From Sialis fuliginosa (Eukaryota > Arthropoda > Insecta > Megaloptera > Sialidae), in contig OY540810.1 in NCBI GenBank assembly GCA_961205875.1, positions 20,150,001 through 20,214,000 on the forward strand: 64,000 bases of DNA, in the 5' to 3' direction. Both the position numbers and the translations under genes were made by a program. The notes beneath the pieces are model-generated. The model did no database searches and was not told the origin of the DNA. It saw only the letters and a program-made list of their open reading frames with translations. Below, one piece after another: positions 56,705-64,000 of the stretch. Position 1 is the first letter of the stretch, and every line of letters starts with the position of its first letter.

Positions 56705-57407
56705 CTGAAGTAGAAACAATAAAATGTGTCTTGTAGTATTTCGTTTCTATATTACCAATACTGCATATTAGCTCTTTTGCAAAAATACTATTATTTTTGT
56801 TTTGGATAACACATTTTATAACATAAAATATCGTTTTTAACCCATATTACTTGTTTACTCTTAAATTGTAACTAAATTACCAAACGCTGAATTTATTTAT
56901 GATTCGGGTTCTGTTCGGGTTCAATATATAAATTTCGGTTTTACGTTTGGGTTCAGCATGATGCTAGTTAATCAAGTTTGTAATCGAAAGAAAATTATTT
57001 TGTTCTAAAAAGAAATAATCAACAAATATAACATATTTTGCAAAAAATGTAATTCATTTTCAAAGAGTTATAGAATTATAAAGCAAACAACAACAAAAAT
57101 TTTAGTATTGGACTTGATAAATCACATCTTACCGTGAGATTAAAACAAAATTTTTAGTTTATATATTTTATATTCTCTTTTAAAAATCATTGGAAAAAAA
57201 TGATGAAACTTTAAAAACAATTTCTTGAATTATTTGAAAATATAAGTTACCTACTGGTAATCCATGAAAAGATTTAGATTCAGGTTCTAACTTTAAAATA
57301 AAGCGGTTCGGGTCGGGTTCAGATTCATAAAATCGGGTTTCGGATTCGGATTCAGATCCCTAATATTGATTCTAAATCGCTCAATTATATTGTAATAGGT
57401 AGCTTAC

Positions 57408-57534
57408 TTTGTCCCGTCGACTTCTTTATATAGTTGTAGTTCTGGCTCCGGGAAGACGGCGGCCGCGTGACAAGAGACGTTCACAAGCCCCCGTTCAGCC
57501 GCGGATTGTTTTAGTACTAATTGCCTCTCTGGTT
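57408..57534 (-). CDS. Ig-superfamily protein, second visible exon
   Basis: 127 nt between an acceptor (atttttatag, AG 57536-57535) and the donor AAA|GTAAGC. The first two bases complete a Glu codon with the G left by the upstream exon; two bases are left for the next. It encodes PERQLVLKQSAAERGLVNVS, then CHAAAVFPEPELQLYKEVDG. V-N-V-S-C followed by F-P-E-P is the first cysteine strand and turn of a second Ig domain, of the type seen in beat-like insect proteins. N-V-S is a potential N-glycosylation site. Confidence 0.88.
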
Positions 57535-57810
57535 CTATAAAAATAAAAATTAAAAAAATCAATTTCACTCTTCAAAAAGTTATATAATACTTTAAATGGG
57601 GTGCATCGATAAAAAATTAGAGTACCGTCACTTATATTATATTATATAGGATGCCCCATTTTAAGTGAACACCTCTTTTAATTTTTTATGACGAGGTTCA
57701 ATCGTAAAATATTTAACATAAAAGTTGCACGATTGGATGGGGCACATCGATGTACTGTAATTTTTTTTAAGTGACGGTTTCAATGTCATTTGAAGATCAA
57801 CTACAATTTT

Positions 57811-58250
57811 TTAAATGGGAACTCCATATTTTTAATGCAGATTCTTATACTACATGAAAAAATAAGTAAGTTTTGCTTGAAATATTTTTTCCTAAAAATT
57901 AAACCTGACACAGTAAATTCAGTTTTCGAAAAACCACGACAGCCTTACCTCGCGACACATTAATTTTGTGAATTGATAAAACTGAATACCATCGACACAT
58001 GCACTATGAGGTAATATATGTATGTATATCAATTTTCTCTGAAAGAAAAAACAATTATTATTTACTTATTGTTAGTAGAAAATTTTGAAATTTCTTATAT
58101 TAATAATACATAATAATAATTATAATTCATTTTTTTATTGTAATTCAAAATTCGGTTGAATTGTCAGTAGTAAACTTGCTACAGTGAAATTGATACTGGT
58201 ACAAGAATCTGAATTAAAAATATAGAGTTTCCATTTAACAAATGTAAACC
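57811..58250. mobile_element. Inverted-repeat element within the Ig gene intron
   Basis: 'aaatgggaactccatatttt' and the adjoining 'taatgcagattcttatac' at 57817-57855 are mirrored at 58205-58240 ('caagaatctgaattaaaa', 'tatagagtttccatttaaca'). Non-coding. A loose direct/inverted 'ccgtcactta'/'taagtgacgg' pair lies just to the left (57627-57777). Confidence 0.65.
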
Positions 58251-59130
58251 ACTGTTAAAACTAATACTACACCCAAACATATTTTAGTTTGGAACGAAGT
58301 ACCTACATTTTTATATCTAATATAATAATATTTAATAAATAAAACTACACAAATTAGGCCGCATATTCCCCAGCCATATGACATATCGAAAAGGAATACA
58401 GGATTCAAACTGAAAACTTCTTATTCCTTTTTTTAGCTCAGTTTTCACTAAGAAGTTAATATGAGTGACATTTCCGTCAAATTATAGTTGTATTGTTTAC
58501 ATTTTATTATGAACTTTTTTTGGCGAGCACTTCGACAAGAAAAACTACACTTTGTTGTTATTATTTATTACGGTTCGAGTAGTGAAAAAATTGCCGTCAA
58601 AAACGAGAAGATAACTTGTTAAAGCTGTAAACTTGATAAGAAGAAAAAATAAAATATCGTGCCCGAGCCTGGTAACAAATAAGATCGGCGCCAGGAAATT
58701 TTCACCTAGGTTGCAAACGTCCTGCCTAGAACGAGACTGTCCTGCTCCTGTCCCGTGACCCGCTTAAGCATTAAGATCCCGCTCGTACGTACTCGAATAC
58801 AAAAATTCAAATGCTCAAATCTCTTATTCCATTATTATTTAAGAATTTTTTAACAATTTGAACAAATTAATATTAAAGTCTAACTATTGCTTTTATTGAA
58901 TTTTGGAAAGTATGAATGAAATGTTTTTTTTTAATTTGTAACTTACATCCCTCCCCCCTTCAATGTAGCACCAGAGGATGTAAAAAATATGGGAATCCTT
59001 CTTCCCGCAAATGCAAAAATTGCTCTGCTACTTCCATTTTATATTTTTCATTTTCTAGGTATCCGACAGAAACTTATTGTGCGAGTTTTACATCCTAGTG
59101 GAAATCAAACCTTACAATCAGTCGCAAAAT
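58251..59130. other. Intron of the Ig gene, nothing further recognised
   Basis: A GC-richer patch at 58680-58800 ('ggcgccaggaaattttcacc', 'gcctagaacgagactgtcct') has no supported frame. Confidence 0.4.
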
Positions 59131-59136
59131 ACTCAC

Positions 59137-59520
59137 CAAAAACCGTCATGTGCCTTGCACTGAAATCTTCATCATTAAACGTGGACACGAAGCACTTATA
59201 CTCTCCTCCAATATCCGTAGTTGGGTTGAGTATCTTAAGAGCGCGATGCGCAGTATGGGAGTCTTCCGTGGCACGGTACTCCAGGTCTAGCCTACCTCTG
59301 AGAGGGCCAAGTCCCTGGGGCCGCTGCGGAGGTATCCACTGGTACACTGCGGCCGGTGCACCGTTGAGAAACCACTTAACTACGAGACCAGCATCCCGGT
59401 CCTCGGCACGGACCGTGTAGTCGCAGTCCAGCACGACTGCACGACCGCTATTGTTACGCACTGCCGTAGGAACACGGACATAGTTGATGCGCACGGCGTC
59501 TGCCCACCAAACCCACCACG
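59137..59520 (-). CDS. Ig-superfamily (beat-like) secreted or surface protein, first visible exon
   Basis: 384 nt on minus, from an acceptor (gattttctttccag, AG 59522-59521) to the donor TTTG|GTGAGT. It encodes 127 codons after a two-base split codon. It opens WWVWWADAVRINYVRVP: the Trp-rich end of a signal peptide, with likely cleavage after ADA. A V-set-like Ig domain follows: the first Cys in VVLDCDY (residue 32), Trp in VKWFLNG (49), the insect-typical VYQWIPP (58-64) and RGRLDLEY, then GGEYKCFVSTF with the second Cys (109). The exon is GC-rich in AT-rich DNA. Together the three exons give 230 residues with two Ig domains (Cys32/109 and Cys149/209). Such proteins act at the cell surface or outside, in recognition or axon guidance. 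The nearest relatives I recall are beaten-path-like and related Drosophila Ig proteins; the orthologue is not certain. The exon with the start codon lies upstream, perhaps beyond the window. Confidence 0.9.
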
Positions 59521-59524
59521 CTGG

Positions 59525-61775
59525 AAAGAAAATCCTCAGTTAGTTATATAAATGTAATTTTATAACAATTAAAAATTACTTCCATTGAAGAACATTCAAA
59601 AATATATATTAATAAGGTTTCTTCGGAACCCTAAAAATTGCGAAAGCCAACTTTACTGAATAAAATTAAGGTATTTCATGGTGAGCAACAAGGTTCGCTA
59701 AATATATAATTGAAATAGAAATATTTCAAGATTCATGAAAAAATTGCGAGTATAGGGATTACGCTTGCAATGCTAAAATTTATTGATTATATTTTGACAA
59801 AATCTTTTTCACATATAGTGAATCATTTCATGATTTTAAATGAAGCTGTTTATATTTATTTCATAGTTATTTACAAAGTTTGGATTTACACTTGATTTTT
59901 GTTTTAATTTTCCAATACCTTAAATATATGTAAATTATATCATTACTTAATCATTATCTAGGGTGAATGAAGCAGTATTTTGTAAATAATAAATTAAATA
60001 GGTACTATATAGAAAAGTTAAAAAGAGATTTTTTCCCTATTAGAATAAGTGTTCTATAACGCGTCATTCCATAAATAAAAAATCATTTTTCAGGTCAACC
60101 TCGAGGATTTTCATGAATTTAAAATATGTTATAAAGGCTTTTGTAAGGATATATTCCAGCATAATTTTAATTTTTTATTGTTATTTATAAAAAATTAAAA
60201 TTATGAGGTTATTCTGAAAAGTGATATTTTATTTATGGAATAACCCTAACATTTAGAAGAATGGAGAAAATTCTGTAATAATAATAATAAATAATAAATC
60301 AAAAACAAGAACTATATTTTTACTGACACTTCCTGTATACGAGCAATAAAATAATACATACACCCTTATCAAATATTTATCATTATTTCATTATCTACAA
60401 TAGTAATTTTTTATTCATTATTCAAATAACAAACAATATCTACTATACTATAATACAAAATACCTATAACAATTACCTAACGAATCGATATCATGTTTAT
60501 CTTCAAGAAACTATACAGGTAAATATTTGAAATAAACTATGTACGAATATAAAATAACTGCAGCTAATATCCATATAAAATACATAAACTACCAAGCTAT
60601 ATAATGTATTTATAGATATCTTTAAATAATATATGTACTGAATATGAGCAACCATGTTACCGCCAACTCATTTGTTTTTATACATCCGAACTGCGTAATT
60701 TCATAAAACTTTTGGAAATACAGTAACTTCCGATAATCAATATGTAAAATATGTATAATACTCATGCTCGGTTTTATAAAGATAGCAATGTCACATTGTT
60801 GTAAATATAACACCAAATCTATAGACTTTATTTTTAATACCAGGTTTTAACCAAACATAGGAGAGAGTGGGGTAATCATGAAAGCAGGGTAATCACAGTA
60901 CAAAGTAAGCTTTAGTTACATTTTTATATCATATTTCATCTAATTTTTTATTTAAATGAAACCCATGTAACAACTGATATGTAATAAATTTTAGACATAT
61001 CAGAGTAATAAATGCTTATACGAGACTGGCTCGTGACAAGTTCATTTCAATGGTTAGAAGAGGTTAAACTTGAGTACAGTATAAGTTCTATATACTTAAG
61101 GGTTGTGTTTATTGTTAATTCATACATGTTTGTTGACTTCTTTAACTTTAACCTTATAGCACAATTAACAAAAAAAAAACAATACCCATAGCTATCATAC
61201 AAATAACACCTACGAATAATTTCAATTTGTGCAACCTTGTTGGCGTTAATTCGTTTGTTTTTACACAACCGGGTAGCGTAATTTCTCAGAGCTCCTTGTA
61301 ATTAAACTCGAGAGTTAATCCAGAGCAGTAATTGATTTTTAACATTAATTAATTAATGGGGTATACTTTTAGGGGATTAATTATTAAACACAACGATTAG
61401 GAGATTTGGTTTCATAGAATGGATTATCTATTTGTTTTGTCGACCTGGTTTGTTCCCGTTGTTGTTGTTGTTGTTGTTATCTCAGTGATTGTGTTTTTGT
61501 TTTGTTTCTAAACAAAGGTGTTTGTAAAAGCTTTAACAGTTTCTCAGTAGTAAGATTATTGATTTGTGAATATAAACTTGTTCAGTAACTTAGCCCCGCC
61601 TTTTTTGACTTAGCAGACTGATATCATTTTTGGAGTACCAATTAGCCCCGTGATTTTTACTAAAAATTTAAGAAAGAGCTCCGTTAGTACTTTAGAACCG
61701 AGCTGCACATTTTTAAATTACAGTATTTTGCTTCCTCGCAATATCGAAGATACGAGAAGCTATGTGATCGTTTCA
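59525..61775. other. Probable first intron of the Ig gene; no exon found
   Basis: AT-rich. I searched minus for a signal-peptide exon ending in phase 1 at a GTRAG donor and saw none. 'aggagagagtggggtaatca' at about 60858 resembles a transposon end. A (GTT)n run lies at 61458-61479. Confidence 0.4.
61458..61479. repeat. (GTT)n microsatellite
   Basis: Seven GTT units. Confidence 0.9.
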
Positions 61776-61779
61776 GATT

Positions 61780-62200
61780 GAGACAAAAAAAAAGTTCTCC
61801 AATTTCAAAATTTTAAATTAATTTATCCGTTTCACGTCAAGACAAACACTTTTCGTTCCGTGTCTGTCTGTCTGTCCGTATGTCCGTCCGTCCGTCCGTC
61901 CGTCCGTCCGTCTGTCCCCTGAATCCTTGTCACACGCATAACTCATGAACCACTGAACCGATATTATTGAAACGTGTGTATGGGAGAGGGGTGACACCCC
62001 AAAATATTTCTTTTTTGAAGATATCTCAAGAACGACACATTTTACGAGAAAATTTTATAGAATATTTTTTGTAGAGCATTAAATTTCCTATATTATGAGT
62101 CAACTACGTTTGTTGTAAAATATTCCCTTACAAAGATTTATCTCAATTTATTTTAAAAATTCGTGTTTTGTTTTTCTAAATTGATATTTGATTGGACATA
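61780..62200 (+). repeat. Dispersed repeat family E with (CCGT)n run, left flank of satellite
   Basis: CTGT/CCGT tetranucleotide run at 61861-61915, then 'cctgaatccttgtcacacgc' and 'ccactgaaccgatattat'. The part 61970-62190 ('gggagaggggtgacac', 'tctcaagaacgacac', 'ttttttgtagagcattaaat') recurs at 63665-63875 on the far side of the satellite array in the same orientation. The first part is matched inversely at 4730-4945. Confidence 0.8.
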
Positions 62201-62204
62201 TTAA

Positions 62205-62280
62205 ATGTCATTTTGACATTTTAAATGTCATTTTGGCGTTTTAAATGTCACTTTGACGTTTTAAATGCTATTTTGACAAA
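62205..62280. repeat. 20-bp minisatellite
   Basis: About 3.7 units of 'ttttaaatgtcattttgacg' type, immediately before the 160-bp array. Confidence 0.85.
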
Positions 62281-63640
62281 TAAGTTGAATAGTTAATGTG
62301 TCAGCTTGGCGCGTTCGAGGAAACTCCAGTTTTTTTTTAAATATAGCTTACACCATTATCTTTAAGACTATCTAATGCCCAAAGACCTTCGAGTGCACCT
62401 TCGGCTATTATTAAGAAATTTAAATTGAAAATTTAACAAATAAATTGAATAGTTACTATGTCAGCTTGGCGCGATCGAAGAGACTCCAGTTATTTTTTAA
62501 TATAGCTTACACCATTATCTTTAAGACTATCTAATGCCCGAAGACCTTCGAGTGCGCCTTCGGCTATTATTAAGAAATTTAAATTGAAAATTTAACAAAT
62601 AAGTTGAATAGTTAATATGTCAGCTTGGCGCGTTCGAGGAAACTCCAGTTTTTTTTTAAATATAGCATACACCATTATCTTTAAGACTATCTAATGCCCG
62701 AAGACCTTCGAGTGCGCCTTCGGCTATTATTAAGAAATTTAAATTGAAAATTTAACAAATAAGTTGAATAGTTAATATGTCAGCTTGGCGCGATCGAGGA
62801 GACTCCAGTTTTTTTTTTTTTATATATAGCTTACACCATTATCTTTAAGACTATCTAATGCCCGAAGATCTTCGAGTGCGCCTTCGGCTATTATTAAGAA
62901 ATTTAAATTGAAAATTTAACAAATAAGTTGAATAGTTAATATGTCAGCTTGGCGCGTTCGAGGAAACTCCAGTTTTTTTTTTAAATATAGCATACACCAT
63001 TATCTTTAAGACTATCTAATGCCCGAAGACCTTCGAGTGCGCCTTCGGCTATTATTAAGAAATTTAAATTGAAAATTTAACAAATAAGTTGAATAGTTAA
63101 TATGTCAGCTTGGCGCGATCGAGGAGACTCCAGTTTTTTTTTTTTTATATATAGCTTACACCATTATCTTTAAGACTATCTAATGCCCGAAGATCTTCGA
63201 GTGCGCCTTCGGCTATTATTAAGAAATTTAAATTGAAAATTTAACAAATAAGTTGAATAGTTAATTTATCAGCTTGGCGCGATCGAAGAGACTCCAGTTA
63301 TTTTTTTAAATATAGCTTACATTATTATCTTTAAGACTATCTAATGCCCGAAGACCTTCGAGTGCGCCTTCGGCTATTATTAAGAAATTTAAATTGAAAA
63401 TTTAACAAATAAGTTGAATAGTTAATATGTCAGCTTGGCGCGATCGAGGAGACTCCAATTTTTTTAAAATATAGCTTACACCATTATCTTTAAGACTATC
63501 TAATGCCCGAAGACCTTCGAGTGCGCCTTCGGCTATTATTAAGAAATTTAAATTGAAAATTTAACAAATAAGTTGAATAGTTAATATGTCAGCTTGGCGC
63601 GATCGAGGAGACTCCAGTTTTTTTTTAAATATAGCTCCTA
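62277..63640 (+). repeat. ~160-bp satellite, nine copies
   Basis: The landmark 'gttgaatagtta' (with one variant) occurs at 62284, 62444, 62603, 62763, 62927, 63088, 63252, 63413 and 63572, so spacing is 159-164 bp. Each unit contains 'tcagcttggcgcg(a/t)tcga', 'gactccag' with a T-run, 'ccattatctttaagactatc', and a hairpin CCGAAG…CTTCGG inside 'gcccgaagaccttcgagtgcgccttcggc'. Units alternate between a 'gttcgaggaaactcc' and a 'gatcgaggagactcc' form in the middle, suggesting dimer-level duplication. An inverted 1.5-unit relative lies at 47925-48180. Confidence 0.95.
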
Positions 63641-63654
63641 TCCTAGTCCCATTT

Positions 63655-63880
63655 CAAAATCGTGTGTAAGGGAGAGGGGTGACATGCCAAAATATTTATT
63701 TTTTCAAGATATCTCAAGAACGACACGTTACGTGAAAATTTTATAGAATATTTTTTGTAGAGCATTAAATTTCCTATAATATGGGTCTACAACGTTTGTT
63801 GTAAAATATTCCCTTACAAAGATTTCTCTCAATTTATTTTAAAAATTCGTGTTTTGTTTTTCTTAATTGATATTGCTTGG
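63655..63880 (+). repeat. Repeat family E, right flank of satellite
   Basis: Near-identical to 61965-62195 in the same orientation, for example 'atagaatattttttgtagag' and 'gttgtaaaatattcccttac'. Confidence 0.9.
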
Positions 63881-63907
63881 ATATTAGGCTATGTTCCGAT
63901 ATACACT

Positions 63908-63997
63908 GTGAGCACTGGCCAGTGGTGATGACGTCATTGATCGCCGCCATTTTACTACTGCCAGTACTGTAGCTTTATTGCATCTGTGCTCACAGTA
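63908..63997. repeat. Inverted repeat at window end
   Basis: CACTGTGAGCACTGG at 63913 and CTGTGCTCACAGTA at 63983-63996 are imperfect inverted repeats about 70 bp apart. They enclose a GC-richer core with 'gatgacgtcattgatcgccg', including the palindrome TGACGTCA. It may be a short MITE; the right flank is outside the window. Confidence 0.55.
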
Positions 63998-64000
63998 CTC

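Noticed and set aside
58916..59420. 143-codon and 60-codon plus frames
   Set aside because: Opposite-strand shadow of the Ig-domain exon at 59137-59520.
61861..61915. CRISPR-like array
   Set aside because: A simple CCGT tetranucleotide run; there are no spacers.
62277..63640. CRISPR array or tandem gene array
   Set aside because: Units are contiguous ~160-bp satellite repeats without unique spacers or open frames.

Overview
The window looks like a gene-poor, intron- and repeat-rich stretch of an arthropod genome, most likely an insect. Bases are strongly AT-rich. Coding signal is confined to short exons with GT..AG borders. Old transposon debris, much of it nested, fills most of the rest. 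Hemiptera would fit the mix of TA-target MITEs, R1-type and Tc1/mariner remnants, but nothing here proves an order. No bacterial-style operons, rRNA, tRNA or CRISPR array were found.

Host genes. The best gene is on the minus strand at 56521-59520. Its three exons (59520-59137, 57534-57408, 56704-56521) join in perfect phase and encode the last part of a signal peptide, a V-set-like immunoglobulin domain and a second Ig domain. The exon carrying the start codon is not seen. A second minus-strand gene is represented by a last exon at 42254-42157, which encodes a C-terminal membrane segment, and a possible 15-nt microexon at 45545-45531. A THAP zinc-finger exon lies at 19500-19296 (minus). Several GC-rich islands (6540-6670, 22565-22690, 31050-31350, 32714-32875, 37310-37440, 45640-45790) may be unrecognised exons or promoters.

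Mobile DNA. From left to right: a 283-bp tandem repeat (170-911); a 1.5-kb near-perfect foldback element (1905-3398); a TIR element with a repeated internal motif (8117-8912); a MITE (14013-14413); an R1-clade retrotransposon tail (16658-16980); a Tc1 transposase relic (21615-21900); three TTA-target MITEs of PIF/Harbinger type (23180, 24589, 27161); two copies of one TA-target MITE (28067, 35686); a pogo-like relic (29850-30696); a repeat interrupted by two later insertions (31500-32560); more TA-target MITEs (34255, 34685, 41339); two foldbacks (38584, 39838); a hAT element with an exact 8-bp target duplication and a MITE inside it (43737-45436); a 1.2-kb foldback (51175-52345); and a 2.3-kb element with ~350-bp TIRs carrying a gene for an XPG/FEN-like nuclease (54096-56398), probably an Academ-type transposon. 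The right end holds nine copies of a ~160-bp satellite framed by direct repeats (61970-63880).

How it fits together: the genes are sparse islands, and the transposons sit in introns and intergenic DNA. Where a copy of the same repeat exists elsewhere in the window, the empty site can be read directly, giving firm evidence of insertion and target duplication. All similarity statements rest on reading the sequence by eye and on recalled family features; no database search was run.
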